Assembly (NCBI GenBank): GCA_033439765.1 | Contig: JAULSN010000002.1 | Coordinates: 992,001 to 1,056,000, forward strand | Direction: 5' to 3' | DNA length: 64,000 nt | From: Lasiosphaeria ovina | Taxonomy: Eukaryota; Ascomycota; Sordariomycetes; Sordariales; Lasiosphaeriaceae | Shown here: positions 9,783 through 21,682 of the stretch, in pieces | How positions within the stretch are numbered: position 1 is the first letter of the stretch | Layout: each line of letters opens with the position of its first letter | The notes under the pieces: model-generated | What the model was told of the DNA's origin: nothing | The model's input: only the letters and a program-made list of their open reading frames with translations | The model's database searches: none | Position numbers and translations under genes: made by a program

Positions 9783-11122
9783 ATGGCATGTGCCCAAATG
9801 CTTTTGGGTACATGGACATCACCTTCTCATTCCGGAAAGCCGTACTCAAGATTATAGGAGATTGGATACAAGGATTACGCTGTCACGTTGTGAGGGTACT
9901 AAGTTCAGCATTTAGTACGCGATACATTGTAAGGAAAGAATACAGTGTCTTACAACATCGTGTTCTCACACCCCAAAAGCTTGGTAAATCCCGCATCAGA
10001 AATGCCGCAGTGGCAATGGGGTGGCAGTGTGACATGGAATCTTGGCCCAGCCTCCAAATACTCCCGTTGTCCTCCCCCGTCGGAGCAGAAAACATGGCAG
10101 GCATGCGGAGCACAACTCCAAGTCGGAAGCCAGCCGCATTTCTCTTGGCTGTCGCAATTCCCCGTGGGACGAGCACCACCAATTGACACGACCTTATCTC
10201 TCCGCGGACCATGCCACGACGGACGCCTTGGGCGTAGTTTAATCCAAGGAGCCACGTCGTATCATTACCGGCGCATACACGCACGGGGAAACAGCATGGT
10301 TTAGACCGCCTTAGCAGAGAGTAGCGGTGCCAACAACCACTAGACTACATCTTGCAAAGTGCCACAGCATGATGACGATCGTCTGAGGCCTCAGCATTGT
10401 GGCCATGGTATTCCATGTGGTGTGGCAGTAGTCGTGATTTGCTCTTTAGCGGCTGTATTCTGAATGTTTGTGCTCGACCATAGTAATACTCCGACATGGA
10501 TAATAGGTCTTCGGGCACTGTGCCCATAGACTGGAACCGCGAAATTTCAATACGTGTCCAATCTAGCCGCTTCTATGAGGGTACCTATGTGGTAATTTAT
10601 GTTTCCTTGTTTTCTTTCGTCTACTCTAGGAGCGACTTATCAGATGCAACAGTCATTTGTAATTCGAGGGTTAGTAGGGGATGAGCGGGGGAATTAACTT
10701 CTGGCCGGCTTTGAGCAAACTGCCGTGGAAAGCAAACTGTAACGGCAGAGAGTGCCCGTGATGCATAGTAAAATTAAGATATGCTTCATAGCGGTATGAA
10801 AATCTCCGTCAACGCTTGGTTGGGAGGAGGTATTGTGTGCCAATCCTTTCACCAAAGGACTCCAAATTCCATTTTGCCGACTTGCTCGCCGCAAGCGTGG
10901 GTATCTAATGACTGCTCACCAGCACCACCAACCCCCGAGATGTGATCCGGACCAACCCTCCAACCAAATGGCATCCAGATGTAACATCAACGTGGAAGAG
11001 TCCTCCTGAGGGTTTGTACCGGGCTACCCCCATTGAGGAAAAAACAAAGACAAATGCTAACTCCGTCCCTTCCGAATTTTCACGTAGACATGTACAGCTC
11101 CAGCGACGAGAACCTCCGAGCT
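9783..11122. other. Intergenic region between convergent genes
   Basis: This holds the 3' flanks of the glycosyltransferase (plus) and the MFS permease (minus). ORFs of up to 133 codons occur on both strands around 9880-10300 but overlap each other antisense and show no domain pattern or splice logic. No gene is called. Confidence 0.5.
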
Positions 11123-12859
11123 TCAGATCAGATACCTAAACTGAGTCTTGAGCCTCATGGCCTCATCGCTTGACCGACCTTCGACGCGTGCCGTCTGGGC
11201 GCCGACGTCTTGGTGCGTGGCCCAGGTCACGCCTTCGCCATTGTCGAGCTTCTTGTTCAGGCTCACAAGCATCATCCGGATGATCCAACAGCCAACAATA
11301 GTGACGCCGAACATGGCCGTCACAATTCCGTAGCTCTTGCGGAACCCGTCTTCCTTCAGGTCCCAGACGTACGATCCCGCGATGTTGCCGAGTTGGCTGA
11401 ACGCGTTAATCATGGCGAGCGCAACAGCACGCTTTGCGGGCGGGCGGGGAAACGAGGAGCTGATCCACGAGTAAAAGACGATGAATCTGTGAAAAGTGAG
11501 TCAGTAATCAAAAGCTAGAAGATGGATGCCACTGAAGAGCTTACCCAGCATAGGAGCTGGCCTGCAGGAAGAGCGCCACGTATCGGGCGGCGACATTAGA
11601 CGTCGCCATGCTAATCACAAAGCCGACAAGACCGACGCAGATCGGCCCAACAATATGCCAGAACTGTGATCGATGTTAGTTCCCGGGTACAAGTGCATCT
11701 GATTGAGACAGGGGATGAAATCACGAACCTTCTCCTCGTGGCGATCAGAGTGCCATGCGTTCGCGAGCGAGAACAAGCAGGCAAATACCCAAGGTGGGGC
11801 GCTCATGAGCAGCGTAGGGACATAGTCAAAGTTGAGCGTCGCTGTCAACGTAGGCTGCGAGATTGTCAGCGGCATTCACAGACAACATAGATAACCGGTA
11901 AGACTCACGAAGAAGGCGTTGAAGGACAGTCCAACGACATAGGCCGTAAAGGTAAGCATCATGACGTAGACCTTGACATCCTTGACGACCATCATGAAGC
12001 CGCCAAAGACGCCCTGCTCGGCAGAATCGGTGTCCGCCTCGCCGACATCCTCCGTCATGCGGATCTGAGCCACCATCAGCTCCTCCTCAGTGAAGCCGCG
12101 CGTGTTAGTAGGCAGGTCAGGGAGGATGAAGGCTGCAGAGAGAGCAACGGCCATGGTGATGGCGCCCTCGATCCAGAACAGCCAGCGCCAGGCGGCGTGG
12201 CCGAGGACGCCCTGCATGTTGGACAGGACACCGGCGCCGATCAGGGCCGAGAAGGCGTTGGAGATGAGGTTGCCGCAGAACAGGATGGCATTGCGCGTGG
12301 TCAGCTCCTTGCGGGTGTACCACTTCGAGAGGATCAGCAGGGCGCCCGGGAGGAAGGCCGCCTCGACGAAGCCCAGGAAGAAACGCGTCACCACCATGCT
12401 CTTGAAGTCGTTGACGGTGCCCGTCAGTGTCGAGATCAGGCCCCACAGGACCATGACGATGGAGATGTACAGTGACGGCCGGGCGATGCGGTTGATGAAA
12501 ATGTTGGAGGGCACCTGCATGAGGATGTAGCCAACGTACAGAATGCTTAGACATGTGGCGTACTGCGTGTTGTCCAGCTGGAGGTCGGCCTGCAGACCCT
12601 TCAGCCGGGCGGCGGCCATGTTGTTGCGGTCCAGGTAGTTCATGATGTAGATGAGCACAAACAGACTGCAGCGCGTGTCGAGCTTGCGCTTGAGCGACTT
12701 CTCGACGACTCTACGGCGCTCGGGGTCCATGACGCCGGTGTTCACGTTCTGGCCGTTGTAGGTGTAGTATTTCTCGTCCGCCAGTCCGCCCTCGTGCGCG
12801 TCCACGCGCGGCTTGTCCAGGCCAGCCATGCCGACATGGTCTTGACCTCTCGAATCCAT
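11123..12859 (-). CDS. MFS permease, anion:cation symporter (Dal5/allantoate permease-like) family
   Basis: Four exons in transcript order, 12859-11909, 11854-11729, 11663-11545 and 11486-11123 (introns of 54, 65 and 58 nt), encode 519 residues. After a soluble N-terminus the chain shows the typical ACS start (RRRVVEKSLKRKLD...IYIMNYLDRNNMAAARL), then SILYVGYILMQVPSN, the motif around RFFLGFVEAAFLPG, and about 12 hydrophobic segments. In this family such proteins import organic anions such as allantoate, nicotinate, pantothenate or carboxylates with protons across the plasma membrane; the substrate is not identifiable. The last exon ends in a hydrophilic tail (KTQFRYLI). All three junctions keep frame and match conserved membrane segments. 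It lies tandem to the GH76 gene, with a TATA-like palindrome upstream at 13104-13115. Confidence 0.9.
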
Positions 12860-13103
12860 CTCGTTGGTGTCCGCTTCTCAGTGTCCAGGTTGTGGCCCAA
12901 GGTGAGTGTGAAGATTGTGGCGACACGGCTCTCTCCTCTCTGGGAAGGAATAATGCAAGGAGGGGCAGTTGATCCTGGACTCTGGCTAGAGTCGGATTAA
13001 GCAAGGACCGCCGTGGGGAGAGAGGAGAGAGGGGTGGGGAAGGTAATGAAGAAGTAGGGATGGCCGAGTCACGGTCCTCAGCCCAGGCTGGCGATGAAAA
13101 GCA

Positions 13104-13115
13104 GGTTATATAACC
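13104..13115 (-). promoter_or_regulatory. TATA-like palindrome upstream of the MFS permease
   Basis: GGTTATATAACC is a perfect 12-bp palindrome about 245 bp upstream of the permease ATG. Its position suits a TATA element with a normal fungal 5' leader, but there is no transcript evidence. Confidence 0.35.
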
Positions 13116-14680
13116 CGCTTCAGGTGCAGGTCCATCGAGCTATGACACCAGTCACCACTTCCTCCACTTCTCGCCCCCCTGATTTTGTCTGCGGGCGCCC
13201 CGCATTCTCCAGGTCGAAATCGTCCCTCTACGAGACCTTTTAGGACGGCGGGACCCATCATCGGTAGGCGGATGACTTGCGCCTGCCCGCTGGGTGGTCA
13301 ATTGGTCACGTCTACCCCGTACTAGTCGTGTGGTGCATGCCATCTCAGGCACTCCGTAGCAGTGATGTAATCGCTGCACCTGAGGACCCCGAAATGGAAA
13401 GGGGCTTCTTCGGGGCCTTGGCATTGGGGCCCCGCACCGCCCGCAGTTTTTCTGAACAGCGGGACGAAAACTTCTTTTGCTTACAAGTTAGGACACTAAC
13501 GCAGCCTAGCCAAGGCGAGTGCCGGATGCTGTTAGTGCAGAAAATGCTGAGTGGCAGCTCGACGCCCCCAGGGGCAATTATTACCCCCTTGCGCTTCCCC
13601 GGTTGGCGGTCTACACTAGCTCGCCACGATCCATTACTGGGCAGGGGGCGATGCGGGGAAAGCAGACATCGGCTGATTCCTCGGGAGACTGTTTTGACGA
13701 ACCTCGACGCAGCAGAAGTTTTTCAGCGGGCAAATTTGGCAGTCTGTCATCCCGCGCTATAAGTTTGTGGGGATCCACGACAGGCACTGGAGCCGAACGA
13801 GCCGCAGCTTGGCGGACAGGTGCCAAGGGCCCGTCTCCTATCCCCAGACAGGCCGGTTGAGCCTCTTCTCCATCCACCTGCCGGTTGGAAGCCCATGGCT
13901 CATTTCTCCGCAACCGGTCCAGCTGCTATTGTTAAACCCCCCTGTGACAATGCGCCCCCTCTTCTTTCGATAAGTTGCTAGCTAGTCATGGATGGCCCCG
14001 GACTCTAGCCAGCAACAAGAAGAGCTCGGCATCTCCGAGTGACAGGCCAGAAGTCCGGCGGTAGAGTTGGGTGAAGATGGATGGCTCCCGTTTCGCAGCA
14101 GAACAAGGGCCTTCCTTCCTTCCAGCTAAATTTACTCGTACCGAACCCCATTGTTTGGCTTCTCAACGGCTAGACTTTTGCAGCAGGGAAAAGTCTGTTC
14201 CAACCTCCTCAGTCGTCAAGGTTCGGATTTCACTGTGGCTTCGAGCCCCCCACGCTCACCGCTTCTTGAGAAGCGCCGAAGCTCCAGCTCTTTAGTCTGA
14301 TGTTGTGGAACTCACTGGGAATTCCCCTGATATCTTGTGGAGATCAACTGGTCTAGTGGAGTCTGGCAACGATTTCCGGTAAGCCCCCACACGTTCGGCT
14401 TGTCGGTTGTGTGCCTTGTTTCGAGTATGTTCGTAGATAACTGGATCCCGGAAGTCGGCAGAAACGGGAGTTCCTGCAGGGCGGCTCAATCTAGAAAGTG
14501 ATCGATACTAGCCGGGCAGCGGACAATTACCGAGAAGCGGATGGAATCGGGTATATACGGAGTACTTGAACATGGTGTCGGCCCCAGAAAATGCTAGAGG
14601 CTCAACAAAATACGACAACCTTGACTGCCCGGCTACAGTCTAAATTCTCACCTCATAAACGCCCCAAAGACCTGGTTAAG

Positions 14681-14699
14681 CCCCCCCCCCCCCCCCCCC
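14681..14699 (+). repeat. Poly(C) homopolymer, 19 bases
   Basis: An uninterrupted C run just beyond the 3' end of the GH76 gene. Such runs are unstable and prone to length errors in sequencing. Confidence 0.9.
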
Positions 14700-14842
14700 A
14701 GTATGCTACATAAACACCAAGACCGCTGAACCTCGTCGAGATGAGACATGTTGCTCCAAAATGGAAGAGAAAAGAAAAGTCTTGAAGAAATGGGGCGCCG
14801 TCTTCGGCCCTCTAAATTTATCCTTGTCAATCAAGCATCAAC

Positions 14843-16542
14843 TCAGATTCCCTGCCTAAGCTTTCCGAACCTGGTATCTCCCCTCCTTTTCACTGGAGCT
14901 GCCCCGGACTCGCCCGCCCCCAGGCTCATCCACACTAGGGCGCCGATGAGCGAGGTTAGGACGACTGCTGTTAGGATGCCGGCCCCAACACGGTCACCAT
15001 TCGTCACTTCCCCCTTGCCATACGAGGGGTCTGGAGTGGTGCCAGCGAACGGATTTCCTTGGCTCGTGCCGCCAGTAGTGTTGGTGTAGGGCCCCGTAAT
15101 CGAGGACTTCTCAAGATCCACCAACAAGACCGACAGTGCCGCAACGACGTTCATCTCCTGGCCGGCGCCCGTGAGTCCGTCATATTCGCCCGTCGTCCAG
15201 CGAAATCCGCACTGCCGGCCGTTGTCGCCGCCAGAGCACGCCTTCACGGCATAGGCGGTCGAGTTTTTGAGCGCGTTCATGATTGAGTCATGTGTGAAGG
15301 GGGCGAGCTGCGCCGTGCTGGCCATCCACCGGTGGAGGAAGCCCTTGAAAGCCAACATGTCGGTTTTGCAGCTGATCCGATCTTCCAGTTCGCACGAAAC
15401 CTCGATCATGGGCCCAGTGTCGAAGAAAATCTCAAGGGTTCGCGTCACCAGCCGCTGCACGCGATCTCCCCATCGCTTCTGGTCTTCTCCAGTGGTCTGG
15501 GCTTGCTGTCAGTCTCTTTGCCTTGACATGTCCCAAGTGGTGGCACCTTGCCATGTCCCCTCCTTACGATTGACAGCCAGGGGCACCGGGAAAAGGCAGT
15601 TGAGGTGGCAGAGATAAGAGGGGATGGAATACGTACGTAGTCGTACATAAAAGCAGCACCTTGCATAAATACACCGGCGTTGTACGAAAACTGGGCCTTG
15701 AATATGTCGGTGCAGTTGACTCCAACGTGGCCGCCGTCGTAGACATTGATCTCGTCGTCCATCATCCCCACACCGGCTACCCAATCCCACGTCTTCTCGG
15801 CCCATTCGGCGTACGTGTTGTTTTGCGTGTAGCGTGCGAGGCGCGCTCCTAGGTTGAAGAAGATTCCGTTCGCGATACTGTTCTTGTAGTCGTAGCCGAT
15901 ATTGGAGATGGGGATCTGCCAGCGCAGACCTCCACCGCACGTATCGTCGTGGCGGTCGGGCGCGGCCTGCGTGTTGAACACGGCCTGCGCCAGCTCGAGC
16001 CATTGTGGCTGGTCCTCGGGGGGGTTGGGGAAGTTCAACTCGGCCGCCAGCATGGCCGACATGCCCCAGAACCCCTGATCGTCGTTGCCCAGCGATATCG
16101 TGTAGTTGCGCGGCATGTACGCGTTCTGCGGCGGCCCCGTCTGGAACAGCAGCGCCTGCTTCGTCACGTCGTTGTACGTCGCGTCGCCCGTGTAGTGCCA
16201 ATAATCCAACATGGTCCCCCAGAGCGCGCCGCCCTCCCACCAGTAATACTCCCCCACAGGCGGAGGCCCGGGCAGGATACCGGGGATCTGACCCGACAGG
16301 TTGCCACTGTAGTAGCCCATGAGATCGTAGGCCACATCGCTTGCCGCCTTTTTTATCGAACCTGGGGGAAGAAAGCAAGTCAGTTCTGGGGTCATGCACA
16401 CCATTGCCAATAGTTAGGCATTTGCGCTCCGTGTAGCGGCCGAGGTCATTGCCATAGACTTACTGGCAGAGGTGAGATCGACCTGCAGGGCTGCCCTGGC
16501 CGAGCCGCCCACCAGCAATAGTGAAATCGCCGCGTTGAGCAT
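14843..16542 (-). CDS. GH76 mannan endo-1,6-alpha-mannosidase, Dfg5/Dcw1 type
   Basis: Exons 16542-16464, 16361-15637 and 15496-14843 (introns of 102 and 140 nt) give 485 residues. The N-terminus [17 protein letters not shown] is a signal peptide. The body follows the fungal GH76 pattern: [11 protein letters not shown], the catalytic aspartate pair in G-N-D-D-Q-G-F-W-G (Asp120-Asp121), the CGGGLRW element and NSIANGIFF. Family members act at the plasma membrane/cell wall and are thought to process the GPI-core mannan to cross-link GPI proteins to wall glucan. The C-terminus has a Ser/Thr/Gly-rich stretch and one hydrophobic helix ([18 protein letters not shown]), but a basic 20-odd-residue tail follows, which is atypical of a GPI signal, so single-pass anchoring or an unrecognised 3' intron is possible. 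Divergent from the MATE gene. Confidence 0.9.
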
Positions 16543-18302
16543 TTTCCCGATGGCCCCGACATGTGGGAAGTTGGGGAAGTGAAGGGGAAGTTGATGTTGC
16601 TGCAACAATTGTCGGGTCGCGAGAAGAAAACCACTCCTCAGGAATGTATGTAGTGGCTATGTTGCGCCGTTAGCCAAGAGGGGCAGGCCATCCCTTCCTT
16701 CGCACCTCCCTGCCTTGGGTTACGGTTGGAGCCATTGCAATCCCAATGTCCAGCGCGTGCCCAGCGATCGGCGGCAACGACTGCCCTTGCCTGGCTTGAG
16801 CGTTGAAAGCTTGGCTCGGGGTAGCTGGTAAGGGGTCTCATTTTGCGCCATGCCACGCCTCGCAGCATGCAGGTGGTCGAGGATCTGGGGAAGGCACAGC
16901 GTGAAGGTGATTGGTGAGGTCGTCTGGTTGGGCTCCGCTTCGCGCTCCTTCGGCCATGCTCGGTTTCCATTTTTCAGGCGATTGAACGGGCTTGGGCCGG
17001 CTTTTTGTCCCGATGAATGCCCGGACCCGTGAAAGCTCGTATTCCGGGTAGCGTTTTGATGAATGCCCCACAACCGACGGAGTGCCCACGAGCTATATAA
17101 TAAGGAAGGTGCCGACTGGGCATTTTGCTTTTCCACTAGCTTCGAGTTTCGCGCCACGAAATGCTCGGGCTGGCTTTGCAGTTGCAGGCGATACGCAAGA
17201 ACCGCTGTGCGACAGACGTAACGAGACGCTGACAGCTGTCAGTTGGACCCAAGGCAGGCGTTTGCAGCACCGCACCCGATCCGTATCGCGCGCAGAACGG
17301 GTGCCTCTCAGAATCCGAACTCCCACAGCATCCTCCCGAAGTATCCGTATTTCCAATTAATAATTGAGCCCAGTGCAGTCAACATGTGGGACGAAAGTGC
17401 CATGACTTCCTCTGTTTGCCATCCTAGAGCTTCAATTCCACGGCAATGCCACGCATTCCTGCACCTTGACCACGACGGCATTCCTCTCTCTTGATGATAG
17501 TGGAGTAAAATGGCAACATCCGAAATATGTGGGCTATTCCGTCAATCGGATAGCCTCTTTCAACATTGCTAGCAGTAGAGCCTCCATGCATGCGATAAGG
17601 GTTTTGTTTCCTGCACACCAGATAGAAGCGCGAGGCGTTTAATGCCTCCTGCCTCGACTCCTCGAGCGTGGCACAAGACTGTCATGTCGTCATGATCTGC
17701 GGCTTTTTCGCAGCAGGAGTCCTTGGCGTGGCGGTGTGGGGCCAAGCGCTCTCCGTGTGCACTAATACATTCTGCAGCCAGTTGCTCGCAATTCTGTTAG
17801 CGACTTACAGATGTAACCCCATCCCTCATCACAACCACCACCTGCCTCCAGTGAATTCGATGCCGATCTGGTGGCGCCGGTGAGACTGTGCTGCACTCAA
17901 GCAAGTCTAACCGTCACACCGCAAAGTACACCGTCGATGCACAGCAATTTCTCTTATCTTTTGGGGTTGGGATGGGAGGGGCACGGTGTCGTCACAGGCC
18001 TCCTCGAGAGCGCGTTATCGGTGGCCCGGTGCTGGGACGACGGGTTCTCTGTAATTTACCTAGATACCTTACCTTTACAATACCTGCCATGGTATTGGGC
18101 GGGCAGCTCGACGCCGATAAGAGTGTTCTCGACTCTTCCTGCCACAGTCCGCACCCGCAGTAGCCCGAACAGTCACGTCAATAATTACCTACTTATTTGT
18201 CTCTCTCCACTGCCATCAAAGCGTGGCCACCCCAGATTCGCACTGGTTTCACATTGACGACAAAGGTGCGGGTGCAGGCTCGTTTTGTCTTCAAGAGTCA
18301 CA
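16543..18302. other. Divergent intergenic region, GH76 / MATE
   Basis: Shared upstream DNA of two divergent genes. A CTATATAA motif at 17093-17100 could be a core promoter. No coding sequence is supported; ORFs on both strands are short and unlike proteins. Confidence 0.5.
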
Positions 18303-20645
18303 ATGTCTGAATCCGAGCCCCGGCAGATCCAGGGCCGGTCTGAGGGCCGTCGCGAATCCCTCTTGGCCGAGTTCCTTCCCGGGAGCCTGACTCTGCCGTC
18401 ATCGTTTATTGAAACTTCGCCCATCGTCCGCGAAATCTTGGGCAGGGACATTGCAGAATGCTCTTCCGAGTCCGACGATGAAAACGATGAAACCCATGCC
18501 ACGCCCGAGTCCGATGATGAGTCGGAACACCCTTCCACCCAGGCCATAGAGCCAAAGCTCGCGTTCCACCCAAACGGAGTGGCCTACGGATGCGGATTCT
18601 CTACAGTTCCCCTCCAGGGACTGGACCGCCCGGTCCCCAACCCGCGCGAGGTGGAGGAGTCGCTCCAGGCCGAGCTCAGTCTGCTTCGCGACAATGACAT
18701 CATCCCATCAAAGTTGTCCCAGTCGTGGACGCGTCGCGACAGCCTCCCAGGACGCGTTTACCGCCACGTCTTCAGCACCAAGACCCGAGACCACGAGGAG
18801 CCCGACTTCTCTGGTGCCGCTGCTGAAACAACGCCGCTCTTGCCCGACGACAGTTCGATCGACGAGGAGGACGAGCTCCCGACTCCCCCGGCCAATGAAA
18901 TCCACGAGCGATGGGAGGAGGCTGTGGCTACTCACAGCGTCAAGACCAGCTGGCAGCGTGAGACGAAGACGCTCGTCCAGTACTCGGCCCCTCTGATCGC
19001 CACTTTCTTGCTGCACTACTCCGTCACTATCGGAAGCGTGCTTACCGTGGGCCGCCTGGGAATGGTGGAGCTAGCCGCGGTGAACCGTAAGTATCTCCCT
19101 ATCTACCCGGTATCCATGGGTAGATGCAAGGATAGAGTCCGGACTGATTGAAATCTGCTCGTCCAGTGGCCACGATGACGGCCAGCATCACCTGCTACGT
19201 CCCCGTGCAGGGCCTGGCGACTTGCCTTGACACTCTTTGCGCCCAGGCGTACGGATCCGGCCACAAGCATCTCGTTGGACTCCAGGCACAGCGCATGACT
19301 TGGCTCCTCTGGATTCTCATGGTCCCGATTGCCTTTCTCTGGTGGTTCTCCGAGCCCATCTTGCGAGCTCTTGTCCCCGGCGAGGAGACGGCTGCGCTCG
19401 CAGCCCTCTACTTGCGGGTTCTCATCATAGGGATGCCTGGTGTGGCTGCCTTTGAAAGCGGAAAGCGTTTTGTCCAGAGCCAAGGCTTGTTCCACGCGAC
19501 CACTTACACTCTGCTTATCGGGGCCCCATTGAGCTTCCTGCAGAATTGGTTCTTTGTCTTCAAACTGGGCTGGCACTTTGCTGGAGCGGCCACCGCCATG
19601 GCTGTGACCCAGAATCTGTTGCCAATTCTGCTGATTCTCTACGTTCGCTTCTTTGAGGGCTCGCAATGCTGGAATGGGTTCAGCAAGAAGGCTTTCAGAA
19701 ACTGGGGTCAGTTTGGTTCTATTTCGGCATCTCCGGAGCAGTTGTGTTTGCTGACAACTCTTTGAATCGTTATTAGGCCCCATGGTCAAGCTGGCCCTCC
19801 CGGGTATGATCATGATCGAGGCGCAATTTTCAGTCCTAGAGATCCTCACCATTGCCGCCGGCCAGTTTGGCACAGCGCAACTGGCAGCGCAGAGCGTTCT
19901 CATTACCATCACGTCCACTTCGTTCAACATACCGTTCCCTCTTGCCATTGCAACTTCTACTCGCGTCGCCAATCTCATCGGAGCAAACTTGAGCGATGCC
20001 GCGCGAACGACGGCAAAGGTGGTGCGTATTACTCTGCGTGCTTCGAACCTACGCCAATCCCGACAAGCTGCTAACCAGTTGAGCTTTAACAGGCGATTGT
20101 GGCCGCATGCACCGTGGGACTGTTCAACCTGACCATATTTGCCACCTTGCGCCGGGTCCTCCCACAGGTCTTCACCGACGACGAAGAGGTGATCGATGTC
20201 GTCTCGCGAGTCATTCTCGTCTGCGCCGTGATGCAAATCTTTGACGCCCTTGCCGCCGTATCGCACGGAATCCTGCGCGGAGTAGGACGACAGGCTATCG
20301 GAGGCTATGCGAATTTGTTCTCGTACTACCTAGTGGCCCTACCCATCTCGTTGTCAACGGCATTCCCCCTTGGCTGGGAGCTCGCGGGGCTCTGGTTTGG
20401 AGTCACGATTGGCCTTGCTGTGTAAGCTGTGCTCTGCTTTGTTTTGATTGGTTGCCCCTGAAACAACTAGGTGTCGCTGATTGTCAACATCGTGCTAACA
20501 TGACATTTATCACTCAACTAGGGTATCGGGACTTGAGCTTCTGTACCTGTATCATTCAGACTGGGACCAAGCTGCAGCGCAAGCTGAGGCCAGAATGCGT
20601 TCCGAGGACGCCGGCAACATTGAGTCCAAGTTCACCAACGCGTAA
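18303..20645 (+). CDS. MATE-family multidrug/toxin efflux transporter
   Basis: Five exons, 18303-19086, 19167-19706, 19777-20021, 20093-20421 and 20522-20645 (introns 80, 70, 71, 71 and 100 counted as 80/70/71/100), encode 673 residues. A long acidic, Ser/Glu-rich cytosolic N-terminus of about 230 residues precedes a 12-helix MATE core with the family signatures VPVQGLATCLDTLCAQAYGSG, ALYLRVLIIGMPG and a second-half repeat QSVLITITSTSFNIPFPLAIATSTRVANLIGA (shown here as overlapping short segments). Fungal relatives such as yeast Erc1 export small cationic compounds by H+ or Na+ antiport, commonly at the vacuole or plasma membrane. In the last intron an earlier acceptor at 20470 would give an immediate stop, so 20521 is chosen. 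The chain ends with a hydrophilic tail after the final helix. No defects seen. Confidence 0.9.
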
Positions 20646-21682
20646 ATCTGAGAGAACGGCTGGCTAGCTGTGGCTGGCACAGAAACGAAGGCAAACGAAG
20701 ACACACGAGAAGGGCTTGGTTGGGGTGGTAATGACCTTGGCCCCCTGGTTTTCTTTACTATCTGAAGCATGGAGCGGAAACAAGTAGTTGGGTTGATGGG
20801 CATGCATGCTATAGGGCGGCAATTTGTTCGTATTGTATGCTTTCGACGGAAAAGGTAACAAGTGCGTACAGGCGTTTCGAGTAGGCTACTTAAATACCAT
20901 TAATGTAGCAGCCATTGGTTACTGTTCGTGAATGTGTGCTAGAGAGCGAATAATTGACATCCCAACTTGTCCCATATGCATGTCTCAAGGTTGCCCTGGC
21001 GACTAATTACGGAGCTTTCCCTTTTACTCCTGGTAATGGTTGATGCAAATGCAATAGTTCAGCGGCGGTCAACAGTCAGCTCGAGCGCCCTCAACCAGGT
21101 CATAGACTAATTAGACATGAATAGCAGGATTGTTGTCTGTGAGGACAAGGACACAACCCCCCCCTGGACCAGCTTATCTTCTTGTTTGGGGAACGTAAAG
21201 CAGAAGGGTGGATTTTTGCCAATGTAGACGTTGAATCAGCTAGCTTGGTCCCATGGGAATGGATTGCCTTATCTTGGGGCTAACTTTGGTTTTGGAACTA
21301 TTGACTTGGGATTTGGGGATTTGGAGCAGATACGCCGACCCAGCCATTTTAGACCCGCGGAGTCGGATCTTTACCACCCGAATTGAGTTCAGTTGGAGGG
21401 CTTATCAGCACTCCTGATAAGTCCCACTTAGCCACGGCCGCCAAGCGCTGCCAAAGCTGCAGACGATTCCCAGCCTTTTGCTGCCGCTGATGTCAATGGC
21501 GTTAAATAGACCTCGGACATCCTCCTGCTAGTCTAGTGTGCCATTCCACGACTCCAGAGAATCACGGATATCTACTTTTTGCTTTGCTCCAGATCCCAAA
21601 CCCGAGCTCCTCTTTGAATCAAAGGACCAACCCCAGCTTCATTCACATTTGTCACATTCAAGCACAGCTCTCAGCGACAACG
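20646..21682. other. Intergenic region upstream of secreted deaminase
   Basis: 3' flank of the MATE gene and promoter of the deaminase. Nothing else recognised; no protein-like frame. Confidence 0.5.

Larger units (their letters stand above)
12860..14842. other. Promoter region of MFS gene and 3' flank of GH76 gene
   Basis: No convincing coding sequence. A 161-codon plus-strand ORF at 13277-13762 has no protein-like pattern. A 19-base C homopolymer occupies 14681-14699. Confidence 0.5.

Noticed and set aside
13277..13762. 161-codon plus-strand ORF
   Set aside because: No motif and no start context; overlaps a minus-strand ORF in promoter DNA.
15509..16399. 296-codon minus-strand ORF
   Set aside because: Same strand but wrong frame across GH76 exon 2; lacks the GH76 motifs that the overlapping frame has.
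20422..20470. Shorter alternative last intron of the MATE gene (acceptor at 20470)
   Set aside because: Gives a stop within two codons; the acceptor at 20521 continues the conserved C-terminal tail.
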